A stretch of 64,000 nucleotides of DNA, taken from contig NZ_VAWE01000001.1 of the NCBI RefSeq assembly GCF_005795905.1, positions 5,941,001 through 6,005,000 of the forward strand, read 5' to 3'. Position 1 is the stretch's first letter; every line of letters starts with the position of its first letter. The translations under genes were made by a program, and so were the position numbers. Under the pieces are notes generated by a model. It ran no database searches. It saw nothing but the letters and a program-made list of their open reading frames with translations, and was not told the origin of the DNA. This document shows, piece by piece, positions 26,524 to 35,074 of the stretch. The stretch is from Streptomyces marianii. Its GTDB lineage: Bacteria; Actinomycetota; Actinomycetes; Streptomycetales; Streptomycetaceae.

Positions 26524-26867
26524 CGGTCGACTCCGCTGATGCGGGCCCGCCGGGGCCTCAGGTCGCCGACTCCTTCGGAGACCGGAGCCCCGCCTGCGGC
26601 GGCCTTCTTCGGCTTCTTCGCGGAGCCGGCCACGGCGATGGGCTCGATGAGGTCGTCCATGGTGCAGTCGAGGATGTCGAGCAGGGCCATGAGGATCTTC
26701 AGGCTGAGGCGTTCGGGCCGCTCGACGACGAGCCGGTAGACCTGGCTCGACGACAGGCTGATTCCCCGTTCGGCGAGCGGCGGGATGAGGTCGGTGGTGG
26801 AGAACATCCCGCGGTCCGCCATGACCTTGCGCAGGTGCCAGTGGTAGTCGAGCTTGGCGGCCATCAT
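26520..26867 (-). CDS. Small XRE-type HTH protein of the recombinase operon
   Basis: A 115-residue protein with a Cro/C1-like HTH (residues ~23-75: LIPPLAERGISLSSSQVYRL...LSLKILMALLDILDCTMDDL) and a basic, Ala/Lys-rich tail. Two ATG codons in tandem (26867 and 26864) follow GGAAGGA. It lies 14 bp downstream of the fourth recombinase and overlaps the zinc-ribbon gene by 4 bp. It may regulate the operon or help select the target; neither is shown. Confidence 0.75.
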   Translation of the reverse strand: MMAAKLDYHWHLRKVMADRGMFSTTDLIPPLAERGISLSSSQVYRLVVERPERLSLKILMALLDILDCTMDDLIEPIAVAGSAKKPKKAAAGGAPVSEGVGDLRPRRARISGVDR

Positions 26868-26881
26868 CGGGTCCTTCCTCG

Positions 26882-27985
26882 TCAGACGCCGGCGAACGCC
26901 GGGGCCAGGGCCTTGCTCAAGGCAGTGTTCATGAAGTCGTCGCTGACGTGCGTGTAGATGGCCGTGGAGCTGTCGCACTCGTGACCTACTTGCTGCTGGA
27001 TAAATCGCCTATCCACTCCGTCTTCGGTCAAATGTGTGACATATGAGTGACGGATTGAGTGCGGAACTAGATCTTTTGGGAGCTTTAGGGCGTCACGGTA
27101 TGCCTCGAACCGGTCGTTGATGGAGCCGGGCTGGAGGCGTCCGCCGCGTTCGGTGATCCAGAGAGCCGGGTGGTCGGGGAAGCCGAAGCGCGGCCGGACG
27201 TTCTCGACGTAGTCCGCGACCGCCTCGACGGCCCAATCCATCACCGACAGCACGTTCCGACGTCGTGGCGGCTGGCCCCTCTTCGCTTTGCCGTAACGGA
27301 CGTTGAGCGTGCCGTACCGGCCGAACTGGCGAGCCTTCGGGTTCCGTCCGAAGTCGACCACGTCCAGCTTGGACGTCTCGGTCCGGCGAAGCCCCCAGCC
27401 GTAGATGACCTTGAAGAGGGTGGCGTCACGGTAGGCGGCGAGGGCTCCCTTGCGTTTGGACTTCACGGCGCGTGCGACCTGGTCGTCGGCGTAGTCGAGG
27501 AACCGCTGCAGTTCTTCGCGGGTGAACGGCCTCGCTTCCGGATCTCCCTCGTAATCCTGCAGGTGAGGGAGGGTGTTCCACTCGTGAGCAATGGCCACCG
27601 GGTAGGCGCCGAAGGCTTCTTCGCATGCCGGGCCCCAGCCGTAGCGGGCGTCGATGAGGAGCTCGGTGAACAGCCGAACCGTGCCCTGGTAGCCACGGAT
27701 CGTGGACGGCGCCAGGTGCTTCTCGCTCGTCAGCGAGGCCGACCACTCGTCCATGTGGGCCGGCGTCCACTGCCACGGGTACTCGTTCGCGAAATCGAGG
27801 AACCGGCGGATCAGCCGTTCCCTCGGGTCGACCGTCTCGTCCTTCAGCCCCCGTGACTTCTGCTGAGCCCGCCAGCCCCGCAGCATCGCGTCGAACATCG
27901 CGTCCTCCGGACGCAGCTGGACCACACCGGAGACAAGCTCCATGCGAGCCGACCCAGCGAGGGCCACCTTCTGCTGATGCACCAC
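26882..27985 (-). CDS. Tyrosine recombinase/integrase (fourth in the element)
   Basis: A 367-residue integrase with both domains: SAM-like core binding (~25-130) and a catalytic domain with all key boxes, namely Arg in GWGLRRTETSKL, HSIRHSYVTHL, GHECDSS and nucleophile Tyr in AIYTHVSDD near residue 345. It therefore appears competent for strand exchange. GTG at 27985 or ATG at 27943 could start it. A 107-bp gap separates it from the overlapping trio upstream, so it may have its own promoter. Having both this and the trio in one element suggests either two fused elements or divided tasks. Confidence 0.88.
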   Translation of the reverse strand: MVHQQKVALAGSARMELVSGVVQLRPEDAMFDAMLRGWRAQQKSRGLKDETVDPRERLIRRFLDFANEYPWQWTPAHMDEWSASLTSEKHLAPSTIRGYQGTVRLFTELLIDARYGWGPACEEAFGAYPVAIAHEWNTLPHLQDYEGDPEARPFTREELQRFLDYADDQVARAVKSKRKGALAAYRDATLFKVIYGWGLRRTETSKLDVVDFGRNPKARQFGRYGTLNVRYGKAKRGQPPRRRNVLSVMDWAVEAVADYVENVRPRFGFPDHPALWITERGGRLQPGSINDRFEAYRDALKLPKDLVPHSIRHSYVTHLTEDGVDRRFIQQQVGHECDSSTAIYTHVSDDFMNTALSKALAPAFAGV

Positions 27986-28092
27986 TCCAGACCATCCCTT
28001 CTGGAGGGCAGATCATGCATCAGACGGGACGATGTTGGCAACATACCTAGTCAGGACGTCAGGTCGTAGCAGCGTCGGAGTCCGTCAGGCTC

Positions 28093-29775
28093 TCACCGTG
28101 AACAGGCGACCTGCGATTCCTCGCCCGTCTGATGCAATTCCCGAGGGTCGGCGTATCCCTCGCTGGTGGCCACCTGCAAGTGCTTGAAGTGAACCTTGGT
28201 GGCCAGCAGTCCCCCCGGGCGGGCGGCCATCTCGACAGACAGCGTCCGCCGCAGGCGGCGGGGGTGCACCGGTTCGCCGGGGATCGGCTCCAGGCCCATG
28301 CGTCGCCCGGCGGGCGAGGCGACCCACTGCCGCAGCCAGGTCATAGCCCCGTTGGACTCGAAGCCGTTGAACGCGCCGAACAACGGCTGTCCAGGCCCAG
28401 CGTCCGTGATCTGCTCGGCCAGAGCGATAACACGTACGACTTCCTCGATGACGACCCACTCGTCGACCTCGCCGCCCCATAGGCGCCCTTTGACGACCTT
28501 GCTGACCAGGCGGTGCCGGGCCAGGCCGCTGTCGTCGGCGTCGTCCGTGCGGCGGCAGCCGACCGTCAGCTCCATCAGTTCGCTGGACCGCATCCCCGTC
28601 AACGCGGCGGTGGCGACCGTGCAGGCGTGCCCCGCGATCCGGATCAAGGCGTCAGAGGACCTGTTCGACAAGGGCAACGACCAAGGGATCAACTCGCCGG
28701 TGTCCGCGCGAGGGGCGTCGGCAGGGTCGCGACACCACAGGTACTCGGTGCCGACCTCGGCGACCGCCTCCTCCAGCAGCGGCCGGGCCTGGGCGAAGAG
28801 AGACTTGTGAATGTCACGGTGTCCCGTCGGCCGCAGCAGGTGCTGGAAGTTGGCTGTCAGCAACGGATCCTTCGGGTCCCACCCCAGGCGGAGGCGCTTG
28901 GTCACCTGGAAGTCCTCGATCCGCGGCAGCGGCTGCCCCGTCCGCAGATGTTCCTCGACGAGCGCGGCAAGCCGGTCGCCGTCCCGCAGATGTCTCGACC
29001 ACTCGACGTTGCGCCAGGACTCGCGCTCGGCCCGCAGCTGGCTCCGCAAGTCCACGATGTGCGGTCCGAGCACGTCGACCAGGTGCAAACACGCCGTCAG
29101 CAGCGGCCGCAGGACTTCGTCGCCCAAGGGCTCGGTCTTGATCACCACCTGCGGCCGGGACGGTGCCCCGGTCACGACTCGGGGCGATCGTGCGCCCCAG
29201 GGCCGGAAACCGGGCCGGTGCCGGTCGGCCGACAGCAGCTCGCCGTAGTCGGTGATGTCCTGCATGGCGGAGACCACCGTCCGCAGCGAGCCGCCGGCCT
29301 TGTTCCGCAGGACGGCGCCGGTCTCCTTGTCCCGGACGACGCCGTACTCGCGCAGGAACGCCTCGCAGTGGTCCTGGGTGACCGCGGCGAGCGTGGGGAT
29401 CCTGCGCGCGTGCAGCCAGTTCAGCCAGAACGTGAGGTGGTAGACGCGGGCGTAGATGGTGCGGGGGTGGCGCGGGAGCCGGCGGGCCCTGGGCAAGGCG
29501 AGGACGCGCTCGTCCTGGGTGGCGATCCAGGCCAGGGCGAGTTCCTTGGCGACCACGCGCCAGGGCCGGTGGGTGATCCGGTCGAACAGCACGTTCTTCT
29601 CCGTCACCTTCATCTGCACCGGTGCGTCGGCCCAGCCGACGAACGACCACACGTCGTCCTCAAAGCGCGGCCGCGGGCAGTCGCGCAGCCAGTTCAGGCG
29701 GGCGGTGGCGGCGATGTCGACGCCGGCGAACACCGAACCGAGCGCAGGCTCGGCGGAAACAGGAAGCAGGCTCAC
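28093..29775 (-). CDS. Tyrosine recombinase C of the overlapping trio
   Basis: A 560-residue large recombinase. The catalytic domain in the last ~200 residues shows Arg in LTGMRSSELMEL, the HPRRLRRTLSVEM box (H-x-x-R) and the C-terminal HFKHLQVATSEGYADP with the probable nucleophile Tyr. The first 180 residues include a core-binding domain (RTIYARVYHLTFWLNWLHAR). The GTG start overlaps the stop of recombinase B (GTGA). It is the third of three end-to-end recombinases, an arrangement known from Tn554-like and recombinase-in-trio elements. Confidence 0.85.
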   Translation of the reverse strand: MSLLPVSAEPALGSVFAGVDIAATARLNWLRDCPRPRFEDDVWSFVGWADAPVQMKVTEKNVLFDRITHRPWRVVAKELALAWIATQDERVLALPRARRLPRHPRTIYARVYHLTFWLNWLHARRIPTLAAVTQDHCEAFLREYGVVRDKETGAVLRNKAGGSLRTVVSAMQDITDYGELLSADRHRPGFRPWGARSPRVVTGAPSRPQVVIKTEPLGDEVLRPLLTACLHLVDVLGPHIVDLRSQLRAERESWRNVEWSRHLRDGDRLAALVEEHLRTGQPLPRIEDFQVTKRLRLGWDPKDPLLTANFQHLLRPTGHRDIHKSLFAQARPLLEEAVAEVGTEYLWCRDPADAPRADTGELIPWSLPLSNRSSDALIRIAGHACTVATAALTGMRSSELMELTVGCRRTDDADDSGLARHRLVSKVVKGRLWGGEVDEWVVIEEVVRVIALAEQITDAGPGQPLFGAFNGFESNGAMTWLRQWVASPAGRRMGLEPIPGEPVHPRRLRRTLSVEMAARPGGLLATKVHFKHLQVATSEGYADPRELHQTGEESQVACSR

Positions 29776-31472
29776 GACGTGGTCTCCTCGGCTCGCAGCG
29801 GCAGCTCGGCGTCCTCGTCACCGACGTCGCGCTGTGCGGCGGCGAGGGCGGCCTTCTCGAACCGCGGCAGGATGTCCGCCGACAGGCGGCGGGCGTAGGG
29901 GGCGAAGACGGCGGCGAACTGCTCGCGCGGCATCTGGCGGAACTGCCGCGCGAAGAACGCCTTCAGCTGCAGCAGATTCGGTAGGTGACGCGGGGCGAAC
30001 AGCGCCAGCGGGCAGAGCAGGCAGACCCAGGGCCGGGCCGGACACGGCTGCCCCTTCGGTCCGTGCAGGCCGGCGAAGTGGTCGGCGCAGGCCCCGCTGA
30101 ACACGTCCCGCTCACCGGACAGCAACTCGGCCAAGGCGCCTTCGGCCAGCCCGAGGCGGCGTGCTTCCTCCGGCAGCCCGGCGGCGCTGGCCGCCTCGTC
30201 GACGACCATCGGGGCACTCGCGCGCCGCAGCAGGTCGCCCTGCGCGTCCCGGGCGATCTCCTCGACCACCGCCTTCTGCGCCGGGGTCGCGGCCGACAGG
30301 TAGTGATCACCTTCGACTTGCGGCGAGTGGTTCGGATCGACCGTCGCCCGCAGGGACCACTGCCGCTGACCCCGCTGCGCGATGAACGTCGTCCGCAGCC
30401 GCCGGCGGTCGATGCGCAACAGATGGCCGTCATCCCCGCGCAGGTCATGGGCCTTGACCCACCCGCGCATCATGTACTCCTCAAAGGCCGCGCGGGCCAG
30501 TCGGCCCTGCCGCGTCACCAGCCACACGTGCTCGGCCAGCTCGGCCGGGGCATACCTGCGCAGCAGGGCGCTGTGCTGCAGCCACTGCTCCAGCAGCCGC
30601 GACGCCCGCGGCGACAACACCAAGCTCTCGTCCGCCGTGCGGCCCTTGGTGTAGGACAGCAGCGTCGCCTGCCGCCCAGTCCAGCGGATCCCGGACACCT
30701 CCAGGCCACTCAGCCCGTCCGGGACGACGCCGGTCCAGGCCGCCAGCAGCAGCATGTAGGGAATCGCGTCCTTGTGGGACGGGAACAGCGCCGCCCTGGC
30801 CCGCTCGATGCCCCGGTGCCGCCCGGTGAACGTCCTCGGCGTCAAGCCCAGGTGAGCGGCGACCTCCGTCCGCGTCACCGGGCCCATCCGCAGCATCAGC
30901 CAGGCCCCGTTCACCTCGCTCCAGCCGCCGACTGCCGGATCCTGCCCGCCCGCGTCGAGCTCGACCATCGCCCGCTGTGCCTCCCCCAGGCGGCGTACCT
31001 CCTGCTTGCAGAGGTCGATCAGCCGGTTCCATTCGGCCGGCGCGTAGGGCGGAAGCGGTCCGTTGACGGTGGGGCGCGTGTAGTTCTTGCCGAACACCAT
31101 CTGCCGCACCGGTTCGGGCAGCACCTGGTGCCGGGTGTCGAAGGCGCGCAGGATCGTGCGGGTGCGGTATTCGATCAGGTAGTGCGAGCGCAGCCAGAAC
31201 GCCCCGAGCACGGTTCTGGTCAGCTCGGCCGCAGAACCGGTGAAGCCGTCCTCGGCCAGCTCGCGGACCATCCGCCGCAGGGTGTAGGCGAAACTCTTCA
31301 CCGTGGTCAGCTTGGCGAGCGGTCCGTGGGGATGGATCGAGGCGGCAAGGCCCTCGGCCAGATCGGCCGCCAGCGCCAGGTTGGGCAGGTCACCGATGAC
31401 GATGACCGTTGACGTCCCGCCGGGCAGGGACAGCTTCAGCGCGAGCGGATCGCGCAGGACTTCGGCCGGCAT
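29772..31472 (-). CDS. Tyrosine recombinase B of the overlapping trio
   Basis: A 566-residue protein. Integrase features are divergent: SGLEVSGIRWTGRQATLLSY stands where the first Arg box lies, RIDRRRLRTTFIAQRG replaces H-x-x-R, and NHSPQVEGDHYLSA supplies a late His and Tyr. The C-terminus carries a Cys cluster (CADHFAGLHGPKGQPC, CLLC), probably a zinc finger. ATG at 31472 shares its last base with the stop of recombinase A (TGATG). In trio systems the members are thought to work together, so catalysis may rest mainly on A and C. Confidence 0.78.
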   Translation of the reverse strand: MPAEVLRDPLALKLSLPGGTSTVIVIGDLPNLALAADLAEGLAASIHPHGPLAKLTTVKSFAYTLRRMVRELAEDGFTGSAAELTRTVLGAFWLRSHYLIEYRTRTILRAFDTRHQVLPEPVRQMVFGKNYTRPTVNGPLPPYAPAEWNRLIDLCKQEVRRLGEAQRAMVELDAGGQDPAVGGWSEVNGAWLMLRMGPVTRTEVAAHLGLTPRTFTGRHRGIERARAALFPSHKDAIPYMLLLAAWTGVVPDGLSGLEVSGIRWTGRQATLLSYTKGRTADESLVLSPRASRLLEQWLQHSALLRRYAPAELAEHVWLVTRQGRLARAAFEEYMMRGWVKAHDLRGDDGHLLRIDRRRLRTTFIAQRGQRQWSLRATVDPNHSPQVEGDHYLSAATPAQKAVVEEIARDAQGDLLRRASAPMVVDEAASAAGLPEEARRLGLAEGALAELLSGERDVFSGACADHFAGLHGPKGQPCPARPWVCLLCPLALFAPRHLPNLLQLKAFFARQFRQMPREQFAAVFAPYARRLSADILPRFEKAALAAAQRDVGDEDAELPLRAEETTS

Positions 31473-32947
31473 CAAAGCTCCTCGGCGAACTCGGTGTCGG
31501 CCTCGGCGAGCGCGGCCGCATCGACGACAGCGCGGGTCCGTTCCCAGGCCGCGCGGTAGATCCGGTGGACATCCAGGCGCTTGAGGTAGACCTCCGTGGT
31601 GACCACGCTGGAGTGTCCGAGCAGGTCCCGCAGGATCAGCAGCGGATCGGCTTTCAGCAGGTAGAGCGCGAGCCCGGATGCATCTCCGGTCGCCGCCGCG
31701 AGCTGGGCGGCCTGCCGGTAGTGGCCCTCCACCAGCTTCTCCAGGGTGGCCATGGCAAAGGTGTGCCGGCACCGGTGCGGCGCGACGTCGGGGAACCGCG
31801 GCTCGAAGCGCTCACGGATCCGGCGGGCCGTGCGGCGAAACAGCGTGCCCCAGTCCACAAACGGCCGTCCGTCGTAGCTCAGCGCCAGCAGCAGCGACCC
31901 GCCCTGCGGTCCGACCAGCCGCAGCCGTTCCTCCGGCCGAAGCGCCGCCCAGCGTGTGCGCCGACCGTTGACCCGGCCGCCGTAGAAGTCCGCCTCCTCC
32001 ACCACCAGCGGCCTCCTCGGCCGCCACGACCCTTGCGACATCTCCCTGTCCAGGTCGATGTATGAGTGCACCGCCGCCAGCGAGGCGTAGTCGATCCACG
32101 TCGTGCGGAACTTCCGCCCCTTGGCCGCCAACTCCGGGACCACCCACGGGATCGGCACCTCGGTCGGCTCAGCGGGCAGCGGCGGAACCTCATGAACCAG
32201 CAGGTGGCTGAACTCCCGGCTCCGCATCCCGGTGCCCAGCACCAGCCCGCCCATCACCGCGTTCCGGCCCGGGAACCGGCCGCGGAACGTCGCGTCCTCC
32301 AGCCCATCCGGGCCCAGCCCGGCCAAGCCGTAGCGGAACAGATCGGCGAAGTCAGACTCCAGATACTGCACCTTCACGTGCGGCTTCGGCCGCCGCAGCC
32401 GGGCCCGGTTGTGCCGGGTCTCCACCAGCCGGCCCTGCACCATCCGCTTGCCCGTGGCCACCGTGAACGGCACCGCCGCGGCCAGGCCCTCGCTCTCGGC
32501 CCAGTCGTAGAACCGGCTCAACGCCGTGACCTGCAACTCCCACGACGAGAACTCCAACCGCTCGTCCAACGGCCCCGACAACCGGCGGTCCGCGTACGTA
32601 GCGAGCGCGGCCACCAGCTCCTGCCGCGTACCGAACACCGTGACACGGTGCCGGCGCAGATGCGTAAGCCAGTCCCGGGCCGCCAACGCGTACGCCCGCC
32701 ACGAATTCGGCGACGGCGCCCCGCTCGACGGCAGCGTACGAAGCCAGGCGTTCACCGCCCGCGTCGCCCGCGGACCGCCCTCGTCCTCGAACAGGAAGTC
32801 GTCGTCGAACAGCACCGGCATCCGCTCAGGGATCAACGGCTCGCCATCGAGTCCCCAGGACTGCCAGCCCTCGGCAGAGAAGAAGTGCACCAACACGCGG
32901 CGGGACGGTACGTCCGCGACACGACCTTCATCAACTGCTAACCCCAC
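31472..32947 (-). CDS. Tyrosine recombinase A of the overlapping trio
   Basis: A 491-residue integrase with a complete catalytic set: Arg in LGTGMRSREFSHL, PHRCRHTFAMATL, LLGHSSVVTTEVYLKR with nucleophile Tyr. The core-binding domain (~75-150) precedes it. It is the first gene inside the right end of the element, starting ~55 bp from the junction with the kinase gene, and it reads away from that end. If GTG at 32947 is the start, codon 3 is TTA (bldA-dependent in Streptomyces), which would link transposition to development. A later GTG at 32919 would avoid that codon. Confidence 0.88.
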   Translation of the reverse strand: MGLAVDEGRVADVPSRRVLVHFFSAEGWQSWGLDGEPLIPERMPVLFDDDFLFEDEGGPRATRAVNAWLRTLPSSGAPSPNSWRAYALAARDWLTHLRRHRVTVFGTRQELVAALATYADRRLSGPLDERLEFSSWELQVTALSRFYDWAESEGLAAAVPFTVATGKRMVQGRLVETRHNRARLRRPKPHVKVQYLESDFADLFRYGLAGLGPDGLEDATFRGRFPGRNAVMGGLVLGTGMRSREFSHLLVHEVPPLPAEPTEVPIPWVVPELAAKGRKFRTTWIDYASLAAVHSYIDLDREMSQGSWRPRRPLVVEEADFYGGRVNGRRTRWAALRPEERLRLVGPQGGSLLLALSYDGRPFVDWGTLFRRTARRIRERFEPRFPDVAPHRCRHTFAMATLEKLVEGHYRQAAQLAAATGDASGLALYLLKADPLLILRDLLGHSSVVTTEVYLKRLDVHRIYRAAWERTRAVVDAAALAEADTEFAEEL

Positions 32948-33000
32948 GTCCGATCAACGGGAGTTGAGGAATGTGAGACACGCCAAGAAAGCAGCGACAA

Positions 33001-33830
33001 ACGTCGTGCAGCTCGCGGGCGATGCGGGCCCGTTCCTCCAGCACGGTGCGCCGGGCTCGCTCCGCCTCGCTGATGGTCTCCTGCTCGGCGAGCCTGCGCT
33101 GCACCTCGCCGCGGGTCCGCAGGGTGTCGGCGACCAGCAGGACGATGCCGCCCAGCACGAACAGCAGTACGTGGACGCCGTCGCCGAGCCGCTGCGAGAC
33201 CAGCTCGAAGAGGAAGCCCGCCGCGCCCGTCACCAGCCAGACGGCCACGAGGGTGCGCCGCCGTTCGCGCAGCCCCAGGCACAGCATCAGCAGCAGGTAG
33301 CCGACGACGGTCATCGGCGGCCACGGCCAGCTCCTGCCCTCCGTGCCGTCCGCGCCCAGCAGGGCCATCGCACCGAGCACATCGGCGGCGAAGATGATCC
33401 ACCAGGCCTGCAGCGGCCGGGTCACGGCCAGCAGCAGTGGTGCGGTCTGAGCCGTGGCCAGGGCTCCGGCGACGGCTCCGCCCAGCCGGTAGTCCTGGGC
33501 CAGGACGTTGATCGTGACGGGCAGCAGGGAGCTCACGGCCGCCGCCCCCAGCACGTAGGGCAGCCACCACCGGATGCGCGAGGACGTCCCGGGCGGCGGG
33601 GGACCGGACGACGGGGCGGGCGTGGTCAGCGCGGTGCCGAACGTACGCAGCGACTCCCGCGCGGCGGAGCGGACGTGCCGTGCGGGAGCCGAGCGGGCGG
33701 CGTCGCGCAGCAGGGTCCTCGCCCGGGACGCCCCGGCCGGATCCGGCTGGGGACCGCCGTTCTCGGCGGCGGGGGGCGTGGTGGTCATGGCCGCTTCAGC
33801 GTAGGCATTCCGGAAAGGCCGCCGCGTCAT
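33001..33830 (-). pseudogene. Sensor histidine kinase, 5' half (interrupted gene)
   Basis: About 275 codons: a Pro-rich cytoplasmic N-terminus, five or six transmembrane helices (~70-230), then a coiled linker ending in EERARIARELHDV, where the His of LHD is the phosphorylation site. The frame then runs into element sequence (CRCFLGVSHIPQ...) and stops at 32931. The partner half is at 15524-16159. The start may be ATG 33830 or ATG 33788; neither has a strong ribosome site. A stable truncated membrane protein with a phospho-acceptor His but no ATPase could still be made. Confidence 0.9.
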
Positions 33831-33843
33831 ACCTGAGGGCCGG

Positions 33844-33875
33844 GCGGGATGTCATACCCCGGTATGACATCCCGC
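33844..33875. promoter_or_regulatory. 32-bp palindrome upstream of the kinase gene
   Basis: Fifteen-base arms (left GCGGGATGTCATACC, right its exact complement) flank a 2-nt centre CC, 14 bp before the first possible kinase start codon. Its GTCATACC half-site recurs upstream of the hydrolase gene at 14702-14736. The likely reader is the NarL-type regulator at 14818-15498, giving autoregulation of the original operon. Confidence 0.65.
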
Positions 33876-33897
33876 GGCGCGCCTGCCGGTTGCCCGG

Positions 33898-34104
33898 CGC
33901 GGCTCGGTGCGGCTCGGCTCGGCCTGGTGCGGCTCGGCTCGGCTCGGTACGGTGCGCTGATCCGTCATTCCGCGGTGCCGACGGCCCGGCGCGGTGCGGC
34001 TCGGCCTGGTGCGGCTCGGCCCGGCCCGGCCCGGCTCGGTACGGCTCGGTACGGTGCGCTGGTCCGTCATCCCGCGGTGTCGACGGCCCGGCGCGGTGCG
34101 GTGG
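33898..34104. repeat. Low-complexity GGCTCGG repeats with a 102-bp direct repeat
   Basis: Runs of GGCTCGGTGC and GGCTC variants, with a ~55-bp segment (starting TCGGTACGGTGCGCT) at 33944 repeated at 34046. No gene is evident; it separates the kinase fragment from the DUF4429 gene. Confidence 0.8.
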
Positions 34105-34106
34105 CC

Positions 34107-34988
34107 CTACAGCTCCGCCAGGAGCTCGGCCTTCTTTGAGCGGAACTCCTCGTCCGTCACCAGCCCCGCGCTGTGCAGTTCCCCGAGGTGCCGTATCCGC
34201 TCCGCGACGCCCGCCGGGTCGCGCGGGGGCGCGGTTGCGGCCGGCAGTGCGGGCGCGGCCTCGCGGACCGCCTCCAGGACCGCCGCCGCGAACGGCAGCG
34301 ACTCGTGCACCGGTCCGTAGCCCAGGCCGAAGACGACCGCTGCCGGGTCCTGGTCGGCCCGCGCGGGCCGGGCCCCGGCCCCGCCCGGACCGGCGCCCGG
34401 GGTGCCGCCGCGGAGCAGCAGGCGCAGATAGCCGTCGAAGACCTCGGGGGAGCGCCACTCGATCCCGGCCAGTTCCGACACGGAGTAGGTCTGGTCGCCG
34501 GCCTTCCACTTCGCGGAGGAGGCACCCGTCCAGGACCAGCGGAAGGAGACCTTGTCCCCGTCGAACACGGCCTTGCCGTCGTACGCCTTGAACTGGAGCG
34601 GTGTGCCGACGGACGAGACCAGGTACCGGGCGGGGGGCCCGGTGTCCGGGCCGGGCAGGACGGCGCGCAGTTCGTCGGCGTAGTACTCGGCCAGTGTCCC
34701 GCGCTCCGCGGGCAGCACCAGCCGGTACGGGTCCGCGCTCGCCTTCAGTTGGCCCGCCGCCGCGTCCATCAGCGGATCGGCGCCCGGTCTCGGCACCGCG
34801 TGCAGCACAACGGTGCCGCGTTTGCCCGGGGAGAGGGTCACCGACTCGAGCGCTTCGAGGGGGACGTGCCGTTCGGCCAGCACCTGGAACAGCTTTGGCG
34901 TACCGCGGTTCCCCCGGGTGAAGCGGATGAGCACGGAGTCGGGTTCGAACTCCCAGGTGGCTTGAATTCCGGCCAGCACATCACCCAT
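34107..34988 (-). CDS. DUF4429 protein with C-terminal SHOCT motif
   Basis: A 293-residue protein. The N-terminal two thirds repeat a PH-like DUF4429 fold (WEFEPDSVLIRFTRG; later FDGDKVSFRWSWTG), and the last 35 residues form a SHOCT oligomerisation motif (RIRHLGELHSAGLVTDEEF, then RSKKAELLAEL). Such proteins are common in streptomycetes; function is unknown, possibly membrane-lipid binding. ATG at 34988 is chosen (MGDVLAGIQATWEF); ATGs at 34994 and 34997 are also possible. It appears monocistronic. Confidence 0.85.
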   Translation of the reverse strand: MGDVLAGIQATWEFEPDSVLIRFTRGNRGTPKLFQVLAERHVPLEALESVTLSPGKRGTVVLHAVPRPGADPLMDAAAGQLKASADPYRLVLPAERGTLAEYYADELRAVLPGPDTGPPARYLVSSVGTPLQFKAYDGKAVFDGDKVSFRWSWTGASSAKWKAGDQTYSVSELAGIEWRSPEVFDGYLRLLLRGGTPGAGPGGAGARPARADQDPAAVVFGLGYGPVHESLPFAAAVLEAVREAAPALPAATAPPRDPAGVAERIRHLGELHSAGLVTDEEFRSKKAELLAEL

Positions 34989-35074
34989 GCGCATCATCGT
35001 ATGCGGCGTGCGCCCCCGCGTCGCCCCCGTGAACAAGACGGTCATATGGGCCGCACCACAGGGCTCTACGCGCG

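Larger units (their letters stand above)
16160..33000. mobile_element. ~16.8-kb tyrosine-recombinase element inserted in a kinase gene
   Basis: Joining 33001 to 16159 rebuilds an intact kinase H-box (ARIARELHDV joined to VAHHMSVITV), so everything between is an insertion. The two kinase fragments share only a 2-bp GT at the junction (16158-16159 and 33001-33002), consistent with a tyrosine recombinase using a short crossover rather than a DDE transposase. The right part holds an operon of recombinases; the left part holds DinB, a decayed recombinase module, and the hydrolase/caspase-NTPase-WD40 pair. The ends show only weak similarity (GTGTC-n-AC about 20-25 bp inside each). The exact recombination core is not resolved. 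Confidence 0.85.
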
